Below are positions 31,289 to 39,164 of a stretch of DNA of 44,294 bases, piece by piece. The number at the start of each line of letters is the position of its first letter. The stretch's first letter is position 1. The notes below the pieces were generated by a model. It searched no databases. It was not told the DNA's origin and saw only the letters and a program-made list of their open reading frames with translations. The DNA is from Armatimonadota bacterium (lineage in GTDB: Bacteria; Armatimonadota; Zipacnadia; UBA1398; JAKPQA01). The translations under genes were made by a program, and so were the position numbers. The stretch lies in contig JAKPQA010000028.1 of the NCBI GenBank assembly GCA_029547025.1, positions 1 to 44,294 of the forward strand, read 5' to 3'.

Positions 31289-32488
31289 ATGGTGCGACCT
31301 GCGATCGTTCTCCTGATGGTGGCCTCGCTCGGCCAGGCGGCCGTCGGGCAGACCGGCGACCCCAGAGCCATCCTGGACCTGTATCAGTCGATCCTCGCGC
31401 GGGGTGACACTCAGGGTGCTCTGGGGTTGTGCGCGCTCCCGGCAGGAGTGCAGCCAGACGCCCTGGCCGACTACCTGCGCGGCGTCCAGGCCATGGCCGC
31501 CGAGACGGACGTTGCGGGTGTCGCCCGGGCACTGGCGCTGTTCGTTCCCGCTCTCACCGGCCCGGTCACCCGGAATGTGGTGGGTCAGGGCGCGGAGGGC
31601 ACTCAGGCATGGGTCGAGTGTGAGACGGCGGCGCCGCTGACATACCGAGAGAAGATCTTCTTCGTGCAGGTCGATGGCAGTTGGCGCATCGACCTGGTCC
31701 GAACTCTGGTTGAGAACGCCCGGGGCACGAAGATCGAGTCCGTGATGACATCCATCGACCAACAGGCTGAGTGTGCTGCGCGCATGAGGCAGCTCTCCAT
31801 CGCCCTGGGCCGGTATATGGATGAACACGGCCAGCGTCTGCCCAGGGCGGAGGAATGGGTGACCGCCGCCAAGGCGTATCTCCAGAACCCGGCTGCCGTC
31901 AGCTGTCCGTCGGCGGCCGGCGACGTACCGTCCATCGCCATGAACGGACAGCTATCCGGCCTGCGAGGAGTGGACATTGCGGCCCCGGAGAGGACCGTGC
32001 TGCTATTCGACTCGCAGCCTGGAGTGTCCGTGGGGACCGACGAATCCGCCATGGCCAGACGTCACAACCACCTGGCGACGGTGCTCCTCGCCAGCGGCAC
32101 CGTGGTGACGGTCGACAGCACGGCCACGCTCAAGTGGACGCCCGGCGCAACGCGGCCGGCGACTCCTTCGGGCGGCGTCACCCGCCCCACTGCTATCCGG
32201 AACGCGGTCGAGTACGTGGTGTTGCGCGACATCGTGGAGCCCCTCGGCGGCCGGGTGTCATGGAACGCGCAGACCAAGACCATCACCGCGATGCTCGGGG
32301 GCAGGACCCTCGACGTGACCGACGGGCAGTCGACCGCGATGCTGGATGGCGCCCCGTTGCCGCTCGCGGCGCCGCCGGTCACCATCGACGGAAAGCTCTT
32401 GGTGCCGGCCAGCACGGTGAGCCGGGCATTCAGACTGTGGATGCGATGGTCGGACGGACAGGTCACGGTCTCCCTCGGCCAAGACTAG
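31289..32488 (+). CDS. Secreted protein with H-X9-DG-like and stalk domains
   Basis: A 399-residue exported protein: Sec signal MVRPAIVLLMVASLGQAAVGQ, a helical region (about 25-150), then a segment like the prepilin-type H-X9-DG domain. Its pieces are CAARMRQLSIALGRYMDEHG, AVSCPSAAG, VLLFDS and MARRHNHLATVLLASGTVV, where relatives have RHxxxxNVxFxDGHV. The C-terminal 100 residues match copper-amine-oxidase N-terminal-like stalk domains (RNAVEYVVLRDIVEPLGGRVSWNAQTKTI, then LLVPASTVSRAF). Relatives are anchored or secreted wall-associated proteins, not oxidases. The mature part carries no prepilin cleavage site, so it is not a pilin. The function is unknown. It is preceded closely by the small membrane protein. 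Confidence 0.8.
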   Translation: MVRPAIVLLMVASLGQAAVGQTGDPRAILDLYQSILARGDTQGALGLCALPAGVQPDALADYLRGVQAMAAETDVAGVARALALFVPALTGPVTRNVVGQGAEGTQAWVECETAAPLTYREKIFFVQVDGSWRIDLVRTLVENARGTKIESVMTSIDQQAECAARMRQLSIALGRYMDEHGQRLPRAEEWVTAAKAYLQNPAAVSCPSAAGDVPSIAMNGQLSGLRGVDIAAPERTVLLFDSQPGVSVGTDESAMARRHNHLATVLLASGTVVTVDSTATLKWTPGATRPATPSGGVTRPTAIRNAVEYVVLRDIVEPLGGRVSWNAQTKTITAMLGGRTLDVTDGQSTAMLDGAPLPLAAPPVTIDGKLLVPASTVSRAFRLWMRWSDGQVTVSLGQD

Positions 32489-32530
32489 CCATAACCGGCC
32501 GTATCCGCCTCTGTTGGGAGCGATGCCAGC

Positions 32531-32920
32531 ATGGCGCATCATGAAGCACTGACCAGCCCCGCCGCCGCCCCGCCCATTGGCCCCTATTCCCACGCCGTTC
32601 GGTGTGGCGACCTGCTGTTCGTGTCCGGGCAGCTGCCGGCTGACCCGGCTACCGGGGCACTGGTGGAGGGCGGGGCAGGCGCCCAGGCCGCCCGCGTGCT
32701 CGAGAACCTCCGGGTCCTCCTCGAATCCCTGGACTCGGGCTTGCCGCACGTGCTCAAGACCACCGTGTTTCTCACCGACATGGACGACTTCGCTGAGGTC
32801 AATGAGGTGTACGCCCGCTACTTCTCGCAGGCGCCCCCGGCGCGGAGCTGTGTGGCGGTTGCGGCACTGCCGAAGGGTGCCCGGGTCGAGATGGACTGTA
32901 TCGCCGCCTTGGGCGAGTGA
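32531..32920 (+). CDS. ridA: RidA family reactive intermediate deaminase
   Basis: A 129-residue YjgF/YER057c/UK114 protein. The signature parts are APPIGPYSHAVRCGDLLFVSGQLP, the central QAARVLENLRVLLESLDSGL with KTTVFLTDMDDFAEVNEVYARYF, and the catalytic-face Arg in RSCVAVAALPKGARVEMDCIA. It forms a trimer whose clefts hydrolyse 2-aminoacrylate and related enamines from PLP enzymes. Key Tyr, Arg and Glu positions are present, so it should be active. ATG 32531 has GGGAGCG upstream. The pseudouridine synthase starts six bases after its stop. Confidence 0.94.
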   Translation: MAHHEALTSPAAAPPIGPYSHAVRCGDLLFVSGQLPADPATGALVEGGAGAQAARVLENLRVLLESLDSGLPHVLKTTVFLTDMDDFAEVNEVYARYFSQAPPARSCVAVAALPKGARVEMDCIAALGE

Positions 32921-32926
32921 GGCGGA

Positions 32927-33697
32927 TTGCCCGAGACAGGCGTGCGCCTCAACAAGCTGCTGGCCCGCCGGGGAGTCGGGTCTCGAGCGGCGGTTGAACG
33001 TCTCATTGCCGACGGGCATGTCACCGTTGATGGTGAGCCGGTCACAATCCAGGGGTTCCGCCTCTGGGATCGTGCGGTGGTCGAGATCGACGGTCGGCCA
33101 CTGCCTCCCCCATGCGGTTTCCGCTACGTGGCTTTCCACAAGCCTCCGGGTTACGTGACGACACGGCGCGACGTGTCGGGGAAGCCTACCATCTGCGATA
33201 TCCTGCCACCAGAGCTAGAGATGCTCCATCCCGTGGGCCGGCTGGACCGGGACTCGGAGGGACTCCTGATCCTGACGACTGACGGCGAACTCACTCTGCA
33301 CTTGACGCACCCAGGGCACGAAGTGGAGAAGGTCTACCACGCGCTGGTGCGCGGCGTGCCCTCCGAGGCCGCGATCCGCTGCCTGTCCGAGGGTCTTGAT
33401 CTGCGCGATGGGCCGACGCGGCCCGCCCGGGCGGAGGTGCTGAGCCCCGCGGAGGACGGCTGCACGTGGGTCCTCATCGGCCTCAGAGAGGGGCGCAGAA
33501 GGCAGGTGCGCCGGATGCTGAGGGCCGTGGGCCACTTGGTGCAGCGGCTGGTCCGAGTGAGCATCGGGCCGGTGGCGCTCGGGGATCTGGCGCCGGGCGC
33601 GTGGCGCGACCTGATGCCGGAGGAAGTTCGCGCCTTGCGACGATGCGGCTGCACACCGACCGGGCCGACTCGCCCGCGATTTCGCGTCCAGACTTAG
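32927..33697 (+). CDS. rluB: RluB/RsuA family pseudouridine synthase
   Basis: A 256-residue rRNA pseudouridine synthase. The N-terminal S4 RNA-binding domain is VRLNKLLARRGVGSRAAVERLIADGHVTVDG; the catalytic domain has YVAFHKPPGYVTT, then the active Asp in HPVGRLDRDSEGLLILTTDG. The C-terminal EGRRRQVRRMLRAVGHLVQRLVRVSIG is the family end. RluB modifies U2605 in 23S rRNA in E. coli; RsuA and RluE/F are relatives, so the exact site is inferred. TTG 32927 is used, directly after ridA. The tail beyond the domain is short and basic. Confidence 0.93.
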   Translation: MPETGVRLNKLLARRGVGSRAAVERLIADGHVTVDGEPVTIQGFRLWDRAVVEIDGRPLPPPCGFRYVAFHKPPGYVTTRRDVSGKPTICDILPPELEMLHPVGRLDRDSEGLLILTTDGELTLHLTHPGHEVEKVYHALVRGVPSEAAIRCLSEGLDLRDGPTRPARAEVLSPAEDGCTWVLIGLREGRRRQVRRMLRAVGHLVQRLVRVSIGPVALGDLAPGAWRDLMPEEVRALRRCGCTPTGPTRPRFRVQT

Positions 33698-33860
33698 AGG
33701 CGAAGGGCTAACTCATAGACGGGTCGAATCCCATAGAGGCCTGTGGTCTGCCGACGCGAGCCATACGCGCACTCTTGACGCAGGCCATAGGGAGCTCCGG
33801 TCGTCGCCGCCACGCGCAGACCGGGCCCCAGAGGCTCACCATGTGTAGGAGGTCGTAGCG
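33698..33860. other. Short gap before lipoprotein gene
   Basis: No gene is seen. CCGGTC and GACCGG form a six-pair stem with a 16-base loop around 33799-33826. AGGAGG (33846-33851) is the ribosome binding site of the lipoprotein gene. Confidence 0.4.
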
Positions 33861-34220
33861 TTGAGGACTCTTCTTCTGCTTCTGGTTGCTGCAGTGGTAG
33901 TTGTGGGCCTAGTGGCCTTGACGGGCTGCCCACCCAAGGATGACGGTGGCGCCGGGGAGCCCATTGTGACCAAGCCCGTGAATGCCGGTAAGGCGCCTGG
34001 CGGTCCCGCCAAAGTCGAGGAGAAGACGGGCCCGGCAGAGACCGAGGATGCGGCCAAGACCGAGGAGCCCGCCGGCGACGAAGCCAAGACCGGCGACGAA
34101 GCCAAGACCGGCGAGGAAGCCAAGACCGCCGATAAGGCGGCCGCCCCGGCCGATGAGAAGGCGCCGGATGAGGAGAAGACCAAACCCGCCGCCCCGGACA
34201 CCGAGAAGGCCCCAGAGTAG
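33861..34220 (+). CDS. Small low-complexity lipoprotein
   Basis: A 119-residue predicted lipoprotein. The signal is MRTLLLLLVAAVVVVGLVAL, then the lipobox LTGC with the lipidated Cys at 23. The remaining part is highly charged, almost only Glu, Asp, Lys, Ala, Pro, Thr and Gly, without hydrophobic core, so it should be a disordered chain anchored to a membrane. Three copies of an 18-base unit lie in its middle (34074-34127). TTG 33861 follows AGGAGG at good distance. A spacer between membrane and wall or an outer-surface tail are possible. I see no specific function. Confidence 0.8.
   Translation: MRTLLLLLVAAVVVVGLVALTGCPPKDDGGAGEPIVTKPVNAGKAPGGPAKVEEKTGPAETEDAAKTEEPAGDEAKTGDEAKTGEEAKTADKAAAPADEKAPDEEKTKPAAPDTEKAPE
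34074..34127 (+). repeat. Three tandem 18-bp units in lipoprotein gene
   Basis: Units at 34074-34091, 34092-34109 and 34110-34127; the first two are identical and the third differs by one base. They encode Gly-Asp/Glu-Glu-Ala-Lys-Thr. Copy number could vary by slippage. Confidence 0.9.
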
Positions 34221-34360
34221 ACGCGTGTCGACCCCTCCGGGGGTCACCAGTTGGCATCGGAAGACGCAGCTCGCCCACGCGGCGGGCTGCGCCTTCTTGT
34301 GCCCGCTCTCGGGCCACAGTCCCGCGGCCCCGGCCGCCCGTCTGAAGGGGCTCCGCCCGC

Positions 34361-35287
34361 TTGCCTGCCGTGGACCAGGTTACGCAGCTGTTCGTGCACA
34401 ACGTGCTGCCCGTGCTGTGCATCATGGCCGCCGGCTACGTTGCGCAGAAGCGCCTCAATCTCGACATCGTCACCCTCAATCGCCTCAACCTGTACGTCTT
34501 CGTTCCCGGGCTCCTGCTGGCATGCCTCATGAATCCAGGGCTCGACCTTGGAGCCAGCGGCGTGATCGCCGTGCTCTGCGCCGCCCATCAGGTCGCGCTG
34601 CTGGGGCTGGGTTGGTTTCTGTGCCGCGTCTTCCGCGTCGACCGAGACAGTGCGGCTACGGCCAGCCTCGCGGCCATGAGCGGCAACTGCGGCAACTTCG
34701 GTATTCCCCTGATCGAGCTCGCCTTCGGGCCTGCGGGCGTGGCCCTGCAGGCGGTGGTCATCGCGATCAGCAACCTGGGATGCTACACGCTGGGCGTGGC
34801 AGCCGTCTCGTACGGCAAGCACAAGACCGGCGGTCTGGTGGCCTCGTTGCTGCGGCTCCCCAGCCTGTACGCTGTGGCCCTGGCCCTGGCTCTCCGCCAC
34901 TGCGGGCGGGCGCTCCCCGGCCCCGTGGCCGTGGCCGTCGACTATGTCTATCGCGGCCTGGTGCCCGTGGCTCTGGTGACATTGGGAGCCCAACTCGCTG
35001 CGGCCCGAGGGCGGGGACAGCCCGTGCCGCTCACAGTTGCCGTGGTGCTGCGGCTGGTCGTGGCACCCCTGATGATGTACGGGCTCGTGCGTCTGGTGGG
35101 AGTGAACGGTCTCGCGGCCCGGGTGCTCGTGGTCGGCGCCGCCGTGCCCGCGGCCGTCAACACCGTGGTCCTCGCCGTCGAGTTCGATAACCAGCCCTCG
35201 CTGGCCGCGCACATCGTGCTCGTGACCACCCTGCTCGCCGCTGTCACGGTGAGCGTGGCTCTCTACGGCGTCTCCATCGCCCTGTAG
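34361..35287 (+). CDS. AEC family transporter (auxin efflux carrier-like)
   Basis: A 308-residue membrane protein with about ten helices and the AEC (auxin efflux carrier) pattern: FVHNVLPVLCIMAAGYVAQKR at the N-terminus, then LNLYVFVPGLLLACLMNP, SGNCGNFGIPLIELAFG in the crossing helix, then VALVTLGAQLAA and PAAVNTVVLAVEFDNQ near the end, the typical Asn-containing motif. Bacterial relatives move malate and other organic acids. The substrate here is unknown. TTG 34361 is the farthest start, with GAAGGGG upstream; GTG 34370 is possible. It follows the lipoprotein gene after 140 bases. Confidence 0.88.
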   Translation: MPAVDQVTQLFVHNVLPVLCIMAAGYVAQKRLNLDIVTLNRLNLYVFVPGLLLACLMNPGLDLGASGVIAVLCAAHQVALLGLGWFLCRVFRVDRDSAATASLAAMSGNCGNFGIPLIELAFGPAGVALQAVVIAISNLGCYTLGVAAVSYGKHKTGGLVASLLRLPSLYAVALALALRHCGRALPGPVAVAVDYVYRGLVPVALVTLGAQLAAARGRGQPVPLTVAVVLRLVVAPLMMYGLVRLVGVNGLAARVLVVGAAVPAAVNTVVLAVEFDNQPSLAAHIVLVTTLLAAVTVSVALYGVSIAL

Positions 35288-35303
35288 ACGCCCACCAGTC
35301 GGC

Positions 35304-35309
35304 TATAAT
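35304..35309 (+). promoter_or_regulatory. -10 box TATAAT before the Dpd-like gene
   Basis: A perfect TATAAT 17 bases after the AEC stop and 52 before the GTG at 35362. No good -35 is visible at 16-18 bases upstream. It probably drives the 35362 gene and perhaps the isomerase and cupin after it. Confidence 0.45.
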
Positions 35310-35361
35310 CGGCCACGCGTTCCACCAGCCCGCGACTCCCTCCGCGAGAGGCGAATGCGCC

Positions 35362-37932
35362 GTGGTCGATCTTCAGACCCGTTTCGTTGGCATCGATCTG
35401 TCATCACCAATCCTCGTGGCCAGCGCAGGCATCACTGAGAAGGTGGACCTGCTCCGCCGGGCCCAGGAACACGGCGCGGCCGGGGCGGTGATGAAATCCC
35501 TCTTTGAGCGTGAGACATCGCGCCAGTCGCCCTCGCCGCGCTTCCGGGTCATCAAGCATGACCTGAAGCGGCGGCCTACCTTCTCTCTCTACTCGTACGA
35601 ACAGGCCAGCGAGTGGGGCCCCGAGCGGTATGCCGAGGAGGTGCACCGGGCGACTGAGGAGCTGGACATGCTCGTGATCCCCTCGATCAACTGCCTGACC
35701 CCCGAGGGCTGGGCGCGCTATGCCCGCGCCATGGAGGAGGCGGGGGCGCGAGCACTCGAGCTCAATACTTCCTGCCCACACGGATCGATCACATTCAGTG
35801 GCACGGAGGTGGAGAAGACGATCTACGAGTCGGTTCGCGCCGCGCGCGAAGCCACCACCATCCCGCTCATCGTGAAACTGAGCCCCATGGTGACGAACCC
35901 GGGCAACATAGCGGCCGAGCTGGAGCGCATTGGCGTTCAGGCCGTGACGCTGTTCAACCGGTCGACAGGCCTTGAGGTTGACGTCGAGGCCGAACGTCCG
36001 GTGATGCACGGTGGCTATGCCGGCCACGGAGGGCCTTGGGCGATCCAGTACCCACTCCGGTGGATCAGTCAGCTCGCGCCCCAACTGGGTATCGACATTG
36101 CAGGCACCAGCGGTATCACTTCGGGCGAGGACGTGGTGAAGTACCTCCTGTGTGGCGCGGCCGTGGTGCAGATCTGCACCGCCGTGGTGATGAACGGTTA
36201 CGAGGCCATCGGCCAGATCCGGCGAGAGCTGACCGCGTGGATGGAGCGCAAGGGCTACCGGAGCCCTGACGAGTTCAGGGGCCGCGTGTGCGACCGCATT
36301 CTGGGGCTCGAGGAGGTCGACCGGACCACACGCTGGATGGCTCGGGTCGCTCGCGATGTGGCCCCACCGTGCCAAGTCGACTGCCCCATCGGCACGTCGA
36401 TTCAGGGGTATGTCCAGGCCATCGCCAGCGGCAAGCCCGAACTTGCCTACGAGATCGCGTCGGCGCGGAACCCCTTCCCATCCATCTGCGGGCGCGTCTG
36501 CCATCACCCATGCGAGGCGGCGTGCACTCGCGTGGATATCGACGACCCGCTGGCGATCGCGGCACTCAAGCGCTACGCCGCGGACCGCGCCAGGGAGCTC
36601 GGGATCGCGCCGCCTACGCAGCCGGTGAGGTCCACGCGCCCTGCGCGGGTCGCCGTCATCGGCGGCGGCCCGGCCGGGCTCACGGCGGCTCGCGAACTGA
36701 GGCGGCTCGGGTACCCGGTCGAGCTTTTCGAGGCTGCCCCCGCGCTGGGCGGCATGATGATGCTGGGCATCCCCCGATTCCGGCTGCCCAAGGGCATCAT
36801 CGAGGAGGAGATCCAGGCGGTCATTGACCTCGGGGTCGCGGTGCACACTGGCGCGAGGCTCGGGCGGGACTTCACGGTCGAGAGCCTGCGAATGCAGGGC
36901 TTCGACGCCGTGCTTCTCGCCATCGGAGCTCACAAGCCCATGCCGTTGGGAGTCCCCGGCGAGCATTACCCGCACGTGCTGAGGGGGCTGGACGTGCTCC
37001 GCGGCGCCAGCCTGGGGCAACCCATCGAACTCGCTGGCCATGTGGTCGTGTTTGGCGGAGGCGATGTGGCTTTCGATGCAGCTCGGACGGCGGTACGGCT
37101 TGGGGCGGAGTCGGTGACCGTGGCCTATCGGCGGTCGTCCGATGAGATGCCCGCCAGCCGTCAGGAGCGCGAGGACGCGCAGGAGGAGGGGGTGCGTATC
37201 CTCTACCTCTGTGCGCCGCTGGAGGTGTCTCCGGGGTTTGTGCGCTGCGTTCGGAACCGGTTGGGCGACGTTGGCACCGACGGCCGGCGCCGTCCCGAGC
37301 CCATCGAAGGCTCGGAGTTTGAGCTGGCCGCCGACTGGGTGATCGCCGCGGTGGGGCAGGAACCCGACTTAGCCGCTCAGCCGGAGCTGGCGGCGCTCCT
37401 CGAACGGCTTCGTGCCCCAGGGGCGGAGGCAGCCCACGTCGATGGCGTGTTCGCCGCCGGCGATGCGCTGACCGGGCCCCAGACGCTCATCGACGCCATC
37501 GCCGGCGGGCACACGGCGGCGGCGCGGATCCACGAGTACCTCTCGGGCGAGCGGACCGAGCCGCTCGCCATCCCCGCCGGGCGTGTCGACAAGGCTTCAC
37601 TGCACGACGAGGAGACGATCCTCACCCGGCGCCAGCGCCCAAGGATGAGGCCGGCCTCAGAGCGCGTGCGCGACTTCGACGAGGTCTCGCTCGGCTTCTC
37701 CGATGCCCAGGCCATGGCCGAAGCCCAGCGCTGCATTAGCTGCGTCGAGTGCGCGGCCTGCGGCCAGTGTGCGCGCATCTGCATCTACGGCGCCATCGAG
37801 GTGCACAACGGGGAGCCCACCATTACGACCCAGTGCGATGGCTGCGGCCTGTGTGTCGAGCTGTGCCCGCAGGGGGCCATCCGCATGGTCGAGCGTGCCG
37901 ATACGCCAGGCATCGCGGCACTCGTCGAGTAG
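35362..37932 (+). CDS. Permuted dihydropyrimidine-dehydrogenase-like flavoprotein
   Basis: An 856-residue fusion. Residues 1-330 are a dihydroorotate-dehydrogenase-like FMN barrel (GIDLSSPILVASAGIT, then MKSLFE, ALELNTSCPHG, LIVKLSP, GTSGITSGEDVVKYL). Next is a GltD-like Fe-S part (CQVDCPIGTS at 337; ICGRVCHHPCEAAC). The FAD motif is VAVIGGGPAGLTAARELRRLG (about 431), the NAD(P)H motif VVVFGGGDVAFDAART (about 562), then two [4Fe-4S] sites (CAACGQCARIC; CDGCGLCVELC). All parts of dihydropyrimidine dehydrogenase are present, but the FMN barrel is first instead of after the GltD-like part. The barrel lacks the Cys that is catalytic in Dpd after SCPHG, so uracil reduction is unlikely. GTG 35362 starts it. 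The substrate is unknown. Confidence 0.88.
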   Translation: MVDLQTRFVGIDLSSPILVASAGITEKVDLLRRAQEHGAAGAVMKSLFERETSRQSPSPRFRVIKHDLKRRPTFSLYSYEQASEWGPERYAEEVHRATEELDMLVIPSINCLTPEGWARYARAMEEAGARALELNTSCPHGSITFSGTEVEKTIYESVRAAREATTIPLIVKLSPMVTNPGNIAAELERIGVQAVTLFNRSTGLEVDVEAERPVMHGGYAGHGGPWAIQYPLRWISQLAPQLGIDIAGTSGITSGEDVVKYLLCGAAVVQICTAVVMNGYEAIGQIRRELTAWMERKGYRSPDEFRGRVCDRILGLEEVDRTTRWMARVARDVAPPCQVDCPIGTSIQGYVQAIASGKPELAYEIASARNPFPSICGRVCHHPCEAACTRVDIDDPLAIAALKRYAADRARELGIAPPTQPVRSTRPARVAVIGGGPAGLTAARELRRLGYPVELFEAAPALGGMMMLGIPRFRLPKGIIEEEIQAVIDLGVAVHTGARLGRDFTVESLRMQGFDAVLLAIGAHKPMPLGVPGEHYPHVLRGLDVLRGASLGQPIELAGHVVVFGGGDVAFDAARTAVRLGAESVTVAYRRSSDEMPASRQEREDAQEEGVRILYLCAPLEVSPGFVRCVRNRLGDVGTDGRRRPEPIEGSEFELAADWVIAAVGQEPDLAAQPELAALLERLRAPGAEAAHVDGVFAAGDALTGPQTLIDAIAGGHTAAARIHEYLSGERTEPLAIPAGRVDKASLHDEETILTRRQRPRMRPASERVRDFDEVSLGFSDAQAMAEAQRCISCVECAACGQCARICIYGAIEVHNGEPTITTQCDGCGLCVELCPQGAIRMVERADTPGIAALVE

Positions 37933-37948
37933 GGGAGGGGGCTGATCC

Positions 37949-38767
37949 ATGCGTCTCGGTTTCCGCACGGCAGGCTTCGCCGCTTGGCCCATCGAGAGGA
38001 CTCTCCGCGCCCTGAAGGAACTCGGCTACGACGGCGTCGAGGTGTGCCTCGAGATCCACGAGCTGTGCCCAGGCACCGTCACGCCAGAGCGGCTTTCCGG
38101 CGTGGGCCGCGCTCTGGCGGGTTCCGGCCTCGAACTAGCGTCGGTGAGCTACCACGCGGACGGAGAGGACCTGACGACCCGTGTGCCCAACACCATCCGC
38201 GCCGTGGAGATGACGTGCGAACTGGGCTGCGGGATCCTCATCGTGAACGCCGAGAGGGCCGACGCCGACCGGCGCGCCGAGCAGTGGCGGGCGCTGGTCG
38301 GGCGCTTCCGGCGCATCTGCGAGCGCGCAGAGGAGTGCCAGGTCTGGGTGGCCGTCGAACCCGAACCGCTGCTGCTGGTCCACGGGATGGACGACTGGGC
38401 GCGGCTCCGGGATGAGGTCGCGTCGGATCGGCTGGCGATCAACCTCGACATCGGCCACTGCGAAATCACGGACGACGTTCCCGCAGCTATTCGGCGCTTC
38501 GCGAGCCACATCGTGCACGTCCACTTCGAGGACATCCGCGGCAAGGTCCACCAGCATCTGGTGCCCGGAGAGGGCGACATGGACCTCTCGGCGGTCGTCC
38601 GGGCGTTGAGGGAAGTGGACTACGACGGGTACCTGACGATCGACCTGTTCCACATTGCCGATGACCCTCTGGGGTACGCCCAGCGGTGTCTCGAGCCGAT
38701 GCGGCGACTGATGGCAGTCTACGGCCCGGTTGCCCCGGAGCGACGAGGGGAGATGCGAAATGGCTGA
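37949..38767 (+). CDS. Sugar phosphate isomerase/epimerase (TIM barrel)
   Basis: A 272-residue protein of the xylose-isomerase-like TIM-barrel family. Metal-site residues are in VAVEPEP (Glu), INLDIGHCEI (Asp and His) and IVHVHFEDIRG (His), and the end motif is YLTIDLFH. The start MRLGFRTAGFAAWPIERTLRALKELGYDGVEV is typical. It isomerises or epimerises a sugar or related polyol, but which one is unknown. ATG 37949 begins 17 bases after the fusion flavoprotein, with GGGAGGG before it. Its stop is overlapped by eight bases by the cupin start, so they are translationally coupled. Confidence 0.88.
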   Translation: MRLGFRTAGFAAWPIERTLRALKELGYDGVEVCLEIHELCPGTVTPERLSGVGRALAGSGLELASVSYHADGEDLTTRVPNTIRAVEMTCELGCGILIVNAERADADRRAEQWRALVGRFRRICERAEECQVWVAVEPEPLLLVHGMDDWARLRDEVASDRLAINLDIGHCEITDDVPAAIRRFASHIVHVHFEDIRGKVHQHLVPGEGDMDLSAVVRALREVDYDGYLTIDLFHIADDPLGYAQRCLEPMRRLMAVYGPVAPERRGEMRNG

Positions 38768-39101
38768 CAAGGAGACACCGGCCTGGGGGCGCGGCGAGGC
38801 GGCCGCGAACCTGGCCGACCTGGTCTCATACCAGGAGGGCACGGTCGTGAGCCGGGCCCTAGTCGACAAGAGTGTGGGCACGGTGACGCTGTTCGCCTTC
38901 GGCGAGGGCGAGGGTCTGAGCGAGCACACCGCGCCGTATGACGCCATGGTGGCCGTGCTGGACGGCGAGGCCGAGATCACCATCGGCGGCAAGCCCATCA
39001 TTGTGGGTGCCGGGCAGTTCACCGTCATGCCGGCGAACGTCCCCCACGCCCTGCGGGCTCTCTCGGCGTTCAAGATGCTGCTCATCATGGTACGGGCGTA
39101 G
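38760..39101 (+). CDS. Single-domain cupin protein
   Basis: A 113-residue cupin. The first motif reads GLSEHTAPYDAMVAVLDGEAEITIGG, with one His where two are usual, and the second PANVPHALRAL. It may bind one metal with fewer ligands, or none. It has the length of small bacterial cupins that bind sugars or act as sensors or isomerases. ATG 38760 overlaps the end of the isomerase gene by eight bases, so a shared pathway is likely. The frame opens at 38730, but that would overlap more and lacks a binding site. Confidence 0.86.
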   Translation: MADKETPAWGRGEAAANLADLVSYQEGTVVSRALVDKSVGTVTLFAFGEGEGLSEHTAPYDAMVAVLDGEAEITIGGKPIIVGAGQFTVMPANVPHALRALSAFKMLLIMVRA

Positions 39102-39164
39102 GAGCCCGGCGTTTCCCCCGTGAGCCCGAGAACAGCGGAGTCGACCGGCGCACTCGGAGGAGAG

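Noticed and set aside
33721-33732. GGGTCGAATCCC, resembling a tRNA T arm
   Set aside because: The loop is too short, no acceptor partner, D arm or anticodon arm fits around it, and no CCA follows.
35404-37041. 545-codon minus-strand frame
   Set aside because: It lies opposite the Dpd-like fusion whose FMN, FAD and Fe-S motifs are unmistakable.
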